A stretch of 64,000 bases of DNA, from NCBI RefSeq assembly GCF_029873635.1, contig NC_080423.1, forward strand, positions 108,423,988 to 108,487,987, in the 5' to 3' direction. Below the pieces are notes generated by a model that saw nothing but the letters and a program-made list of their open reading frames with translations, had not been told where the DNA came from and searched no databases. This document shows positions 46,171 to 59,119 of the stretch, piece by piece. Numbering within the stretch: position 1 is the first letter of the stretch; every line of letters starts with the position of its first letter. The position numbers and the translations under genes were made by a program. Source of the DNA: Malania oleifera. Lineage: Eukaryota > Streptophyta > Magnoliopsida > Santalales > Ximeniaceae.

Positions 46171-47068
46171 AATGTAATGACCTCAATTTATTCATCTGAA
46201 ATGTAACATAATAAATGGAAAATTCGACCCGAACCCGTGGGTAACGGGAACACTTATCATTCATAGTGGAAACCTAAGAAGCAGCAAACATAAAATCTAA
46301 ATCATCCATCCATAAAGAATAATACCAGATTTTACTACAATGTCATAATATTGTATTTCATAAATGTCAAAATAACTCTAGGATCAAACACAAAACAATT
46401 CTGACCCTAGTACAAAATCTTACCCTCCTAGGGGGGTAATATCACTGACTCCATGGTAGTTACGACCTGCCGGTTACTCAGGGTCTCCTAAAAAATATAG
46501 TTAGTTCGGGGGTGAGACACTTCTCAGTAAGGGAAAATAAACTAAATACAGCTGTGTGGCAACATGAACATTTAATGCAATTATAGATATATAGTACATT
46601 TCATAAATCAGTAAACATTCATCATAACATACTAAATTCTCATATACTTTCATATTTATTAATAAATCATAACATACATAAAACATCTATTATAACTGAT
46701 AATACTGAAAACATACCTAGGATGAATAGCTAACTAATGTCATGTATTACCTCCCATGACGGGTTGTGCGGCCCGAAGGCGGGATCCGACAATGGCTGGC
46801 TGACCACTGTCGAGTCAAATATGTCTGTAAATACGATGAGCCTGCCACACCTTAGTCCAGACTGTCAGGTAGACATCTACACTCTACTGAAAGCCACATC
46901 GACTATCCATCTCCCACCCCCTCGTGGGGGTGGTTAGCACTAATCTGAACATAGATATCTGATCTATATAGTTATGATACCAAGCTCCTGAACTGAACTA
47001 AACTAACATCCAGGTTCTGATAACATATAGTACATGAAAGTATAGAATTTTTCATAATTTCATAATTA

Positions 47069-47165
47069 CGGTCTCGTGCCGAACATTTCATAAATACGGC
47101 CTCATGCCAATCATACGTAAATACTACCTCACGCCGAAATCATACATAAATACGGCCTCGTGCCG
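47069..47165 (-). repeat. CGGC-ACGAG-GCCG hairpin array in GypB 5' LTR
   Basis: On the minus strand at least one unit is CGGC-ACGAG-GCCG and three others are one- or two-base variants, roughly 25-35 bp apart. The stem is that of the GypA array; the loop is different. Confidence 0.65.
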
Positions 47166-47868
47166 AAATCATAATATATTGTATATTTCCATAACTTCTC
47201 AAATTATACTGCATTCATATAATTATCATATTATAATATTTCTCCACGTAAAATAATATTCATGTCACACGTTTTCTGTATAAAACTATACATTGCATTT
47301 GAAATCATGATTTCTGGCATCTCATACATATATACACGTTTCAACACAATAACATTATTTTTCCCAAACGTGCATTAATTCCATAATGTTCAAATATCAT
47401 ACATATTTTCAGAAAATTAGTTTGCTCATAAATAATAGTAATTTGAGTGAAAAGTAACTGTTTTAGTTTATTCCCTTACCCGAATACTGAGAAAGCCTCT
47501 AAAATTTCCTAGCCTAACACCCGTAGGATTTCCTGATCAAGACCCTGAAAATGAAAACTCATAGTACTAAATTTCAGTATTTCTACGTGTACATCATTTC
47601 CTATAACTACCGTAAGATTAAATTTGGCTTAAAAAGCCTTACCTCAACTTAAGGATGATTTCCAACTTGCTTTCACCAGCGATCTGCTCCGACAAATTTG
47701 GAGAGAACTTCCCCAGGAGCGTTGTGGTGACTTCAGATTGTTGATCCGGCATAAATTTGGCCCAAAATCGATGAAAGAGAGAGAGAAAATCAAAGGGGGA
47801 GAGAGAGAAGAGAGGCTGCTTAATAATGAAGTTAAAAATCTAGATTTTTCTATATTTATAGAACTAGA

Positions 47869-48075
47869 TTCGTCGATGAGCCACGTCATTCATCGATGAG
47901 CCACATCATTCATCAACGATTCCTTTAATAATTTCTTCGACGAAATTCAGTCGGCTCAAAACCTCTCTCAGGATTTCTTCGTCGACGAAATTCAGTCTTC
48001 ATCGACGAATTCTCTTAAACCCTCGTCGATGAATCCCTTGTATTCGTCGATGAAGTCCCTGTATTCGTCGACGAA
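47869..48075 (-). promoter_or_regulatory. Phased palindrome array in GypB 5' LTR
   Basis: Centres are at 47874.5, 47894.5, 47914.5, 47938.5, 47983.5, 48003.5, 48027.5, 48048.5 and 48069.5. The steps are 20, 20, 24, 45, 20, 24, 21 and 21 bp. Compared with the 3' LTR one 20-bp unit is gained and one lost in the TATA-proximal block, and 32 bp are lost before the outlying copy. Confidence 0.8.
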
Positions 48076-48155
48076 ATTGACTTCCTCCTTCTGTTACTGT
48101 TTCCATTTCCCTTGCTTTTTGTTATTTAAATTCCATTTTTATTTGTGTTGTCACA

Positions 48156-48592
48156 ACTCATGTTGCCACACACTGGTATTAGTTTAATTCCCTTACAGAG
48201 AGGTGTCTCACCCCAAATTATATGAATATTTTAGGAGCCCCAGATAGGAGAGTGGATAAAGCTCTGTAGAGATAGTTACACATGATCTACCCTTTCTAAA
48301 GGGTAAGTATTTGCCAGGGCCAGACTGATTTTTGGGTGGAGACCTTGGGACTATTTTGGATACTTTTTGAGATGTGTGTATCTATATGATGGTTGTAGTA
48401 AACTATGGTATTGTGTTAAATGGTACTTTGAGATGTATATGATTTTATGTTTCCTGCTACTTAGGCTTCCGTATTGTATTTCTGATGTATCTCTGGTACC
48501 CATGGGTTCAGGTTGATTATGATCTTCTAGATTTATTATATGAGTTTTTATTATCATGGAAAAAAAAATGGTAAAATAAGCAGATCGTTACA
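48156..48592 (+). repeat. 3' LTR of Gyp1, last part
   Basis: It resumes with ACTCATGTTGCCACACAC, the sequence expected after 23306, and ends CAGATCGTTACA. The match to the 5' LTR end (to 12210) fixes the border. Cop2 sequence follows at once. Confidence 0.9.
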
Positions 48593-50439
48593 GATGCAAA
48601 GATATTGAATAGCACCAATAGTGCTTCTATAAAATGTTGGGTCCGAAAATGCTTCACCTTCATAAGTCGAGAGTGTTGTTGCTGTGGCCATAGGAGTTTG
48701 AACTAGTTTTGCTTCTAGCATATTGGTACGTTTCAGGATATCCATGATATATCAATGCTAAGATAGAATGAAGCCCTTGGAATTTTGAATCATTTCAACA
48801 CCAAGAAAAAAATGTAGAGGACCTAGATTTTTAACAGCAAAGTCATTGTGTAAAGCTGATAGAAAATCGTCAATAGCTGACCGTTTATTGCTTGTGATGA
48901 GAATATCGTCCACATATCTAAGAATAAATATGCTAACCGTGGAGGATGTATAAAAAAACAAGGAAGTGTCTGACCAAGTACCTTTAAAACCACAATCAAG
49001 AAGCTTGTTACCGAGTCTAGCAAACCAAGCCCGGGGGGCTTGTTTGAGACCATACAAAGCTTTTTCTAATTTACATACATGGTTTGGGTACTGGGGATGA
49101 AGAAAACCAAGGGGCTGAGACATATATACTTCCTCTGATAAATTCCCATGTAAGAAGGCATTTTGAATATCGATTTGAAGAATAGCCCAACCAGTTGAGA
49201 TAGCTAAGGAAAGAACAATACGTACCATTGTAGGCTTGACAACAAGGCTAAATGTTTCACCAAAATCAATACCTGGTTGTTGATGATAGCTTTTGGTGAC
49301 AAGACGTGCTTTATAGTGTTCGATAGTACCATTTGCATTTCTTTTGATTCGAAACACCCATTTGGAGCTAATTATGTTAGAAGCTAAATTACGAGGAACC
49401 AGTGTCCATGTTTGATTATGAAGTAATGCATCAAATTCAACATTCATTGCTTGGTGCCATAGTGGATCTGTGATGGCTATGGTATAACAGGTAGGTTCAG
49501 TAGGTTGTTGGGATGATTCTGTAAGGGGAGCTTTTGGGATTAGGTATCAGATCATGTCTTCAGGAAGATGTTTGGGTTTTTGGATATTATTTTTGGACTG
49601 GGTGATCATTAGGTGTACTGAGGATATTTGGGCATTAGTGGTGGACAGAGGAGAGTTTTCTAAATGCAAAGAAGAGGTTGGGTTTTTTGAAATAAAATTG
49701 TTAGAATTTTCTAAGTTTTCTGAGTGTAGAGAAGAGGTTGGATCGATGGCATGAGGTGAGGTTATGGAGAGCTCTGGACTAGGTGTATTTGTTTTTCTTG
49801 GGAGCTGGCTGTGGTGAGGAAAGTATGTATGGTCCATTGAGGGATGACTTTAAGGAGCCGCTGCTATCGAGACCCTTGTATCCGATAGACTTAGAAGATG
49901 ACCATGATGGAATTGAGATGGAGGAGAGTGGCACACTATGCTGTTTTTTGAAAGGGAAATTAAATTCATCAAATTGCACATCACGAGAGATATAAACACG
50001 ACGAGAGGGAACATGAAGACACTTATATCCTTTGTGTAAAGGACTATATCTGAAGAAGACACACGGGAGAGAACAAGGTTGGAACTTGTTTGCATTGTAT
50101 GGCTGGAGGTTAGGCCAACAAGTGCAACCAAATATCTTGAGAAAAGTGTAGTCAGGTGGCGATTTGAAAAGAACCTCATATGGATTACGATTTTGAAGTG
50201 TGGGAGTGTGCATTCGATTGATTAAGTAGCAGGCCGTAAGAAAAGCATCATACCAAAAATGTTGAGGAACGTTTGCTTGGGATAATAAGGCAAGGCCTAT
50301 CTCCACTATGTGGCGATGTTTGCACTCAATAGCACCATTTTCTTGGTGTGTATGAGGGTAAGAAATACAATGAACGATACCTTGATCTTGAAAAATTTTA
50401 TGAAACGAGCAATATTCACCGCCCCAATCAGATTGCACA
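48593..50439 (-). pseudogene. Cop2 pol: integrase end, RT, start of RNase H
   Basis: From 50439 down: integrase SDWGGEYCSF and NGAIECKHRHIVE, then a linker. RT follows with WTLVPRN, ISSKWVFRIKRNANG, LQIDIQNAFLHGNLSEEVY, KALYGLKQAPRAW and an intact YVDDILI near 48905. After GFILS there are two stops (TAG and TGA, each one C-to-T step from Gln and Arg), then MDILKRTNMLEAK and STIGAIQYL, where Gyp1 interrupts. Integrase-before-RT confirms Copia. Confidence 0.9.
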
Positions 50440-51002
50440 TGTCACGCCCCGAACCCCGAAATGGGACCCAAGGGTGAAAATATAACCAACCTGTCCCTGT
50501 ATCTGATAAAACATCAAAAGATACAGTACATTGGATGAGGGTCCAACCCCGTGGGGTTCCCAGGAACCCTAAGCACATCCAACCACAATCAAATAAGCAG
50601 CGGAAAAAGGTCATCTATATACACATATGCAGTACCATACTAGAGTCTATACAAGAGCAGAACATAGCTCTATCAAAACGTACAAACGAGTGCCCAAAAC
50701 ATCTCAAAATGGCAACCCATCAAAATACAGTCTTAGCACTTACCCAAGCGCTAAACGCAGTACACCGGCCACTACACTCCTTACACCAGGATGCTAGTTC
50801 CGGTTACTCGAAGGACCTATAAAAATGTACGTACAACAGGGGTGAGACACCTCTCAGTAAGGAAGAACACAGGTTATATCGGTGTGTGGCAATTGAGTGT
50901 TATCATGATACACTAACATGCATGGATCGATAGTCAAAACAATCAAAACAGTTCTAGTATTTTCACAAACCAATCAATACAATCTGGTGTCATCACACCC
51001 TT

Positions 51003-51174
51003 CGGCTCAAAGTCGGATTGTTTGGTGGTATTTCACACCCTTCGGTAAAAATCGGTGAACTAGTGGTATTTCACACCCTTTGGCCAACGCCGGTAGTATG
51101 GTGATATTTCACACCCTTCGGCAAATTCTGGTGCAGATCTGGTGTTCGCACACCCTTCGACTTGAAAGCCGGCC
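51003..51174 (-). repeat. CTTCGGC hairpin array in GypC 3' LTR
   Basis: Five or six units about 35-40 bp apart, with the shared segment CACACCCTTCGGC and a following partner such as GTCGG or GCCGG. The 5' LTR array (about 60011-60182) includes a perfect CGGC-TCTAAA-GCCG. Confidence 0.68.
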
Positions 51175-51887
51175 AATCTAGTGGTATTGCACACTCTTTG
51201 GAAAAAGCCAGATTTTCAAACTTGGAACAATTTGAAACCCCGTTCCTATTTCACTAAGATACAACATATGCATACTCATATAACCAAACAAACCACACCC
51301 ATTTGGTAATCTAAATCATGGGTTTTCAAACAAATACAATTTAAACAAATCAAAGCACGACTACCCCAATATCACAGTATAAATCAACATATACCCACGA
51401 TTTTAAAAAAAACCAGGGATGCAGCCCGTCGCCCCCTTTTCCCAAAACTGTAATAATGAAAAACCCATAATTTTCTCTGATAGATCCTCTCAAATGAGTA
51501 GCCAAAACACACACAGGACCGTGAACCACAGTTCCACCGAGTCCGATTTCAAAAATAACCGATAAAAACACAGTTCCACTTACCTTTTCCTCGAATAGCA
51601 AATTCCGAACTCCAAGGCCCCTAAACAGCTAACCGAGTTCCAAAACCTACAAATCACAGTACAAAATATACTTATAAGACTGTTACCTACAAAACTACTG
51701 GATCAGAATTGAAAACCGAGCCTTACCTCGATTTTCGCCAAAACCCAAAAATCCCTGAAACGAGATTCTGATTCGTAGAAATTGTATAAAATCCTCCCAC
51801 AATCCTCGTGGTAACTTCAGATTTTGGATTCCATCAACGATTGGCAAAAAAATCTAGAGAGAGAGAGTGTGTGTGTAGGGAGAGTTC

Positions 51888-51924
<37 letters not shown>

Positions 51925-51988
51925 TATTGAAGTTACTTAATGAAGAAGTAATGAAAAATCCTATTTATAGCCCTTTGACTTGACCCAA

Positions 51989-52160
51989 TTCGTTGATGAA
52001 ATGGTGCCTTTGTCGACAAATCTTCCACTACCTTCGTCGACGAATCGGTGACCTCGTTGACGAATCTAAGATCACTGATTTTTCTGAGACTCCTCCGCTT
52101 CTCCTTGTCAACGAGTCTTTGAATTTCGTCAACGAGAAAAACAAAGGCTTCGTCGACGAA
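51989..52160 (-). promoter_or_regulatory. Phased palindrome array in GypC 3' LTR (4+3)
   Basis: Centres are at 51994.5, 52014.5, 52038.5, 52058.5, 52109.5, 52130.5 and 52154.5. The steps are 20, 24, 20, 51, 21 and 24 bp. The block of four lies next to the TATA box. Confidence 0.8.
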
Positions 52161-52498
52161 ATATGCCAAATTCTCAATTTGCCCCTCTCTTATTTATTTA
52201 AACCCATTTATCAAGGTTCAGGTGCTTACAATCTTCCCTCCTTACAAAAATTTCGTCCTCGAAATTTGCCATCTCCAATTCACAAATTCATACATACAAT
52301 CAAACACATATACCACTCTCAAGAAAAACTGGCGACCACTATAGCGCAGTCCCATCATACACATTCACATACATACCCTCACTTATGGTGGAGGAATACC
52401 GTGGTTACATATACAACGGTCTCAGGAGTTCAAAATACACACACACTCCCGATGACTAACCACCTATTCCAACCCACAGTAGGATCATGTACAAGTGC

Positions 52499-55400
52499 TC
52501 AAAACAACTATGGATACTTCAAGCGTATTTCCGTTTCCAGTTCCCAAGAAGCTTCCTCAACCTTGTGGTTTCGCCACAATACCTTCACTAACGGTATCTC
52601 TTTGGTACGAAACTTCTAAACTTTACGGTCCAGAACCTGAACAGGTATCTCCTCATTCGCTAAAGTATCCCCAATTTCCAAATCATCATAACTGATAACA
52701 TGTGAAGGATCCAACACGTACCCCCTCAACATGAATACGTGAAACACATCATGGACCCTCGAAAGTGCTGGAGGTAATGCAATTTTGTAGGCTACTGGAC
52801 TCATTTGCTCAAGCACCTCAAATGGTCCGATATACCTCAGGCTCAACTTGCTCTTCCTCCCAAATCTCATCACCCCTTTTATCGAAGCGATACATAGAAA
52901 TACCTTACCTCCCACTTCGAACTCTAACTCACGGCGGTGAACATCTGCATAACTTTTCTTCCGACTTTGAGTTGATCTAATCCTCTCCCGGATCAAACCC
53001 ACCTTCTCAGACCCCTGCTGCACAAGTTCAAGTCCTAACACCTGACTTTCACCGACTTCATCCCAACACAAAGGAGATCGACACCTCCGACCATACAAAA
53101 CCTTGAACAGTGCCATCCCGATACTAGACTAGAAGCTGTTGTTATAAACAAACCCTACAAGTGGCATAAACTGTATCCAACTACCACCGAAGTCTAACAC
53201 ACAAGCTTGCAACATATCTTCCAATATCTGTATTGTCCTTTCCGACTGTCCATCAGTCTGAGGGTGGAACGCTGTACTGAAAGTAAGCTTCGTCCCCAAT
53301 GCCTCCTGTAAGCTCATCTAGAATCAAGAAGTAAACCTCGGATCTCGATCAGACACAATGGACACCGGTACTCCATGCATTCTTACAATCTCATGCACAT
53401 ACAACCCTGCAAGCCTACTTAAAGGATAGCTAAATTTGATCGATATGAAATTAGCAGATTTCGTCAATCTATCTACGATCACCCAAATAGCATTCTGCCC
53501 GTGAAGCGCTGGCGGCAATCCGGTCACAAAATTCATGGAAATATGCTCCCATTTCCACATCGGAATAGGCAAAGGCTGCAATGGCCCTGCCGACCTCTGG
53601 TGTTCAACTTTCACCTGATGACACGTCAGACACTGCTCCACGAAATGCAATATGCCTCTTCATACTAGACCACCAGAAGGTCTCGCGCAAGTGCTGATAC
53701 ATCTTTGTACTAGCATGATGTATCGTATACAAAGAACGATGCGCCTCCTCTAGAATCGGCCTTCTGATCTCATCATCGTTCGGAACACATAGTTTGGTCC
53801 TAAACCTCAATACACCTCCTTCAGAGATGTTAAACTCTGTAGCCAGTCCCTGCTGCACCTTTTCCATAACCTCTGCCAACTCTGCATCACTAGCCTGCGC
53901 TGCTTTTATACGCTCAAATAAGGTTGGTTGGACCACCAAACCAGCAAGAAAAGCCTGATGATCACCAACCACCAACTCTATACCTGAGCTTTCCAAATCC
54001 TGTCTGATGTGACACTGAGTTACAACCGCAGGCCCTGACTTTCGACTCAATGCATTAGCTACCACATTAGCCTTCCCCGGGTGATAACTGATCGTGCAAT
54101 CGTAGTCCTTAATCAATTCAAGCCACTGCCTCTGCCTCATATTCAACTCCTTTTGTGTGAAGAAATACTTGAGACTCTTAGGGTCTGTGAAGATCTCACA
54201 CTGCACCCCGTACAGATAGTTTCGCTAGATCTTCAATGCATATACCACAGCATCCAATTCCAGATCATGCGTAGGGTAATTCTTCTCATACTCTTTCAAT
54301 TGCCGAGAAGCATACGCCACTACCTTACCCTGCTGCATAAGCACACATCCCAAACCTTTCATAGACGCGTCATTATAAATCACAAACCCACCATTTCCCG
54401 AAGGAATGGTCAACACTGGAGCAGTAACCAGCCGGTGCTTCAACTCCTGAAAGCACTGCTCGCAGTCACTAGTCCACTCAAACTATACTCATTTCTTGAT
54501 CAATCGTGTCAGAGGTCCAAAAAGTTTAGAGAAGCCCCTTACGAACCGACGATAGTAACCCGCCAGTCTTAGAAAACTCCGAACCTCCTACACATTCTTC
54601 GGCCTTACCCAGTCGACCAAAACTTCAATCTTGATAGGATTAACTGATATACCATCCCCAGTAACCACATGGCCTAAGAATGCAATCTGACTCAACCAGA
54701 ATTCACATTTCTTCAATTTAGCTTACAACTTCTTCTCCCGTAGAATCTGTAATACTAACCTTAAATGTTCTACGTGCTCTTCTGTACTCCTTGAGTATAC
54801 CAGAATGTCATCAATGAATACCACTACGAATCGATCTAAGTATTCATGGAAAACCCTGTTCATTAGATCCATGAACACCGCTAGAGCATTCGTTAACCCA
54901 AAAGGCATGACTAAGAACTCAAGGTGGCTATATCTGGTCCAGAAAGCAGTCTTCGCTACATCCTCCACTTTAATCCTCACATGATGATACCCTAACCACA
55001 AGTCGATCTTCAAAAAGATCTGCGTCCCCTGCAATTAGTCAAAAGGATCATCTATGCGAGGTAAAGGATAGCGATTCTTCATAGTTACCTTGTTGATCTC
55101 ACGGTAATCAATGCACATCCGCATCGACCCATCTTTCTTCTTCACAAACAGTACTGGAGCTCCCCAGGGTGAAACACTAGGTTGAATGAATCCCCTGTCC
55201 AGTAATTCATGTAACTGCTCCTTCAACTCTCGAAGTTCTGTTAGAGCCATCCGGTACAGAGCTTTAGAGATCGGTGCCTTACTAGGAAGCAACTTTATCG
55301 CAAATTGCACCTCACGATCCAGAGGTAAATCGGGTAAATCATCTGGAAACACATCCGGGAACTTGCTAACTACCCGAATGTCCTCAAGTCTCAACTCATC

Positions 55401-55865
55401 TCTCGGCAGTTCCTTCATACAAGCTAGGTACCCCTGACATCCGTCCAAAAGTAGCCTCCTCGCTTATAGTACCGATAGAATCTGTGGCGCTGGACGCACA
55501 CACGATCCCATGAATTCGTACTCCCGCTCCCCAAGAGGTCTGAAAACTACCACCTTCCTACAACAGTCAATCACATCATAACTGGAGAACAATCAATCCA
55601 TCCCTAAGATGACATCGAACCCCGACATGTCGTATACCACAAGATTTGTCAATAGCAGCTTCTCCTGAATTTCCACTAGGTAATCTACCAATATCTTCCT
55701 ATAGAAAGATACACTCCCAGATGGTGTAGTAACAGAAAACACCTCATTCATGTCTTAAGTCTCAACCTCACACTGTCCTACAAAATTAACAGACACAAAG
55801 GAATGGGTTGCACCCGAATCAAACAAAATAGAAGCTTTATTCGAAAGTAATAATAAGGTACCTAT
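52499..55865 (-). pseudogene. pol: Gypsy pol of GypC, protease to chromodomain
   Basis: The protease keeps [10 protein letters not shown] near 55815-55845. RT has [19 protein letters not shown] and an intact FIDD at 54807-54818. RNase H has [18 protein letters not shown] and [14 protein letters not shown]. The integrase has [18 protein letters not shown] and [16 protein letters not shown], but the core reads [11 protein letters not shown], with Asn for the first catalytic Asp; SDRDPRFTS is intact. The chromodomain has KEIPLVKVLWRNHKVEEAS and WELETEIRLKYP before stops at 52499. Stops follow VLDRKV, YALKI and PRIDDPFD. It is the least decayed Gypsy pol here, but not functional. Confidence 0.9.
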
Positions 55866-56936
55866 CACCACGTTACCTGCATGCTCAGCGTCCGCTGGAG
55901 TAAGAGAGTATACTCTGGCCGGAGTTGTATTCGCTTGAATGGTTCCTCAAGGTATCTGATTGCTCCATCGGCTTCCATTGATTGCGGGCACATCTCGCTT
56001 CGGTGCATGACAATCATGAAACATGTGACCTGGCTGGCCACAGTTATAGTAGTTACCTCCAAATGACTGGCACTCACCCTCGTGCCATTTGTGGCATCTA
56101 GCACAACGTCCACGAGTCTGGCTCCCTTGAGAATCCTAGTGCTCGGTATTCTGGTGATAGCTCGAGCCCTTACTCCTCTTCTTCCACGATCCCTGACGAG
56201 ATCCTATTTGAGAACCAGAAGGTACTGTCCTCTTCCTTGATTCCTGATCCGCCTCATCCTCTTATATACCAGTCTCAATCACGGTGGCCTTATCCACCAA
56301 CACCAAGAACTCACAGATATGAAGCATACCCACTAGTCTATGGATATCCTTCCTCAAACCCTTCTCGAACCTCCGAGTCTTCTCATACTCGCTCGAGATC
56401 ATACATGGTGCAAAGTGGGACAACTCTATATATCGAGCCGCATACCCCTGCACCGTCAAACTCCCCTGAGTCAGAGCAGAAAACTCATCTGTCTTTGCAT
56501 CACGTACTGAAGCTAGGAAGTATCTGTCAAAGAACACCTCCTTAAAATGGCTCCACGTCATCTCCTCAGGACCACCTCTTTGCTTCTCCAGCAAACTCAC
56601 CGCAGTCCACCATCGACCCGCCTCCCCAGACAGCTGGAAAGTAGCATAGAGGACTTGCTGCCTATCTGTGTAGTGTAGGACATCCATAATCCTCTCAGTC
56701 TTCTCTACCCAATCCTTTGCTATTGTTGGGTTAGGTCCTCTAGAGAACGTTGGAGGATGCATGCGTGTGAACCTTTCAATGGTGCACCCTACAGCAGTAG
56801 GAGAGTGCTCATGTCTCCTCACACTCCACCCGATCTCCCGTAACACCTGCCTCATCAAACCTCGTGGCACAGAAGGAGACTCATCACTCACAATCTCCTC
56901 GAAGCCACTTCCTAGGTTATTATCCTTGGGCTCCAT
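55866..56936 (-). pseudogene. gag: Gypsy gag of GypC
   Basis: The minus-strand ATG at 56936 starts MEPKDNNLGSGFEE. The capsid includes AKDWVEKTERIMDVL, LSGEAGRWWTAV, MTWSHFKEVFFDRYF and FEKGLRKDIHRLV, open for about 224 codons. A stop near 56262 and a frameshift precede the knuckle region (CARCHKWHEGEC, then YYNCGQPGHMFHDC with the first Cys replaced by Tyr; 55960-56110). Solo LTR E landed on the start codon: its target duplication TCCAT includes the ATG. Confidence 0.88.
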
Positions 56937-57803
56937 TGTAACGACCCGAATTTAGAATGTTATTTAAATAATAAAGAGAGGGAAATGGAGACCAAAAACA
57001 GAAGGAGGTCGTTGACGAATATAGGGGATTCATCGACGAAGGCTTAAGAGAATTCGTCAACAAACATAGGGGGCTCGTATAAGAGAAAATACCGAGAGGA
57101 GTTTTTTAGCCGACTGAATTTCGTCGACGAGGAGTGGATTTTGTTGAAGAAATTTGTGAAGGACTCGTCAACGAAGGACGAGCTCGTCGACGAAATTCCC
57201 TGTTCTATAAATATGCGAAATCCGAATTTTAACTTCCTAATTAAGCTATCTTCATCCTCTCTCTCTCCCCTTCGGTTCTCCCTATTTCTTTCATCAATTT
57301 CGGGCTAGATTTTCATTGGATTGACAATCTGAAGACACCACGATGCTCCTAGGGAAGTTCTCTCCAAATCTACCGAAGTGGATCATTGGCGAAAGCTAGT
57401 TGGAAATCATCCCAGAGTTGAGGTAAGGCTTTTTAAGCCATATTTGGTCTTGCGCTAGTTATAAGAAATGTTGTGTGCATGAAAATACTGAAGTTTAATA
57501 CTGGGGGTTTTCAGTTTTAGGGAATTGATCAATGAATCCCTCAGGTGTTAGACTTGAATACTTTTAGGTAAAAACTTTCTACTCAATATTTAAGTTTTTG
57601 ACAGTTGAGGAAAGTATTATATGCTTAGAAATACTAAACTTTAATACTGGGAATTTCCATTTTCAGGGTATTGAGTTGGGAATCCTGCGGGTGCAGGGAA
57701 GATTTTCTTAGAGGCTTTGCAAGAATCAGGTAAGGGGATAAACTAAACTAGTTTTTAAGAAAATGCATGTATATGTACATATAACATCTGGTTTCAAGAA
57801 ATA

Positions 57804-57836
<33 letters not shown>

Positions 57837-59119
57837 TTCATATTTGGAAAATAATGTGAAAATGATCGTATGTTGAATATGTGAAAATCCGCTAGTGTGG
57901 CATGAGTATAAAATATATGAAAAACTGTTTTCTGGGAATGTGATTATGACACAAGTTTTTATGATGGAAAACCGGCGTACGGGCCGAGATACTTTTATAT
58001 ATATATGATTTTTCGGTGTACGGACCGAGCTATGTGGATAAGATATGCCAGCGTACGGGTTGAGTTATGTGATTTGCCAGTGTACGGGCTATACTATGTG
58101 ATTTGTCGACGTACGGGCCGATCATTTTCATGATATATGTATATATGAAAAATGATATGAATGATTTGAAAAGTAATGATATGAGTTATCAATGTATCAC
58201 GATTTTAGTATATGTATATGATATTAGAACCTGGTTGGCTTGGTCTAGGCTAGCACTTACACGGTACCGTTGCTATGTGTCCATGGTATTCGTGATCATG
58301 ATATCTGTGTTAATGCCACTATACGAAATGGTGTGAGATTGGATGGTCGATGTGGTTATTTTCAAGAAGTGTGCTGTTATCGCCCCTGGTGTACGGACCA
58401 GGTCAGGCAGACCCATCGGACCTACAAATTAGACTATTGACTTGGCAGTGGTCGGCCAACCATTGTTAGGTCCCACCTTCGGGCCACACAACCCAGTCAT
58501 GTGGGGGTAATACATGACAACAGCCAGCTAACCTACCAGGATGGTTTTTATGTTATTATTATATTATGAGATGAGACATGTTTATGAAATGCAGTACATT
58601 CTGCCATGTGCTGATATATTTATGTTTTCCAGATTTGACAAAACAGTACTGATTATGTTATGTATGGTATATGTAGAACATAGAATACTCATGTTGCCAC
58701 ACACTAGTATTAGTTTATTTCCCTTACTGAGAGGTGTCTCACCCTTAAATCTTATAAACTTTTCAGGAGCCCCGGATAGGAGAGTAGGAAAGGCCCCGCA
58801 AAATTAATGTTGTTTATCTGCCTTCTGTGAAGGGTAAGTTTTTGTATGGACTATTAGGTTTTGTGGGATTTGTCCCTAGACTTCATTTTTGGGATGTATA
58901 TATGGAAGTACAACGATTGTAGTGACTCTGGTATATTGTAATATATGAAATGATGAGATGCATGTGATTGTATGTTTCCTGTTGCTAGGACTTCTGCTGT
59001 ATGTTCTGATATATCCTTGGTACCTACGGGTCCAGGTGGATTGTGACTTACTAAGCTGGAATGTATGATGTTGATTTTATTATTATAAAAAAAATGTGGA
59101 AAATATGCAGGTCGTGACA
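56937..59119 (+). mobile_element. Gypsy solo LTR E (GypA family) at the GypC gag start
   Basis: 2183 bp, TGTAACGACCCG...GTCGTGACA, with a perfect target duplication TCCAT at 56932-56936 and 59120-59124. It matches the GypA LTRs through the array, the TATA box (about 57210), a TA microsatellite (about 57808-57833), hairpin units (57973-58120) and the stem-loop block (about 58470-58518). Confidence 0.92.
57008..57194 (+). promoter_or_regulatory. Phased palindrome array in solo LTR E (4+4)
   Basis: Centres are at 57013.5, 57034.5, 57058.5, 57079.5, 57125.5, 57145.5, 57169.5 and 57188.5. The steps are 21, 24, 21, 46, 20, 24 and 19 bp. Confidence 0.82.

Larger units (their letters stand above)
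23307..48155 (-). mobile_element. Tekay/Del-like Gypsy element GypB, with nested insertions
   Basis: Both LTRs (23307-25247 and 46173-48155) and a perfect target duplication ACTCA (23302-23306 and 48156-48160) show that this 24.8-kb span is one insertion in Gyp1's 3' LTR. Without D (4.3 kb) and GypA (11.7 kb) the element is about 8.9 kb. Minus-strand order is 5' LTR, primer site, gag, protease, RT, RNase H, integrase, chromodomain, polypurine tract (25248-25266) and 3' LTR. Confidence 0.92.
46173..48155 (-). repeat. 5' LTR of GypB
   Basis: 1983 bp, partner of 23307-25247, ending at the target duplication ACTCA. It has more intact hairpin units than the 3' LTR, and a stem-loop block near 46741-46785. 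Confidence 0.9.
11114..48592 (+). mobile_element. Tekay/Del-like Gypsy element Gyp1, heavily interrupted
   Basis: The plus-strand order is truncated 5' LTR, iMet primer site, gag, protease, RT, RNase H, integrase, chromodomain and 3' LTR. Reverse transcriptase before integrase is the Gypsy order, and the C-terminal chromodomain marks a chromovirus. Four later insertions split it: 16228-17928, 18126-20690, 22559-22875 and 23307-48155. The last divides the 3' LTR and accounts for most of the span. It ends inside the RNase H region of Cop2; the TSD would be GATGC at 48593, but the left partner is gone with the 5' end of its first LTR. Confidence 0.85.
50440..52230 (-). repeat. 3' LTR of GypC
   Basis: 1791 bp. 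It has about 120 bp near 51485-51595 that the 5' LTR lacks. A GA microsatellite lies at about 51893-51921. A TATA box (CTATAAATAG on the minus strand) lies near 51961-51970. Confidence 0.92.
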
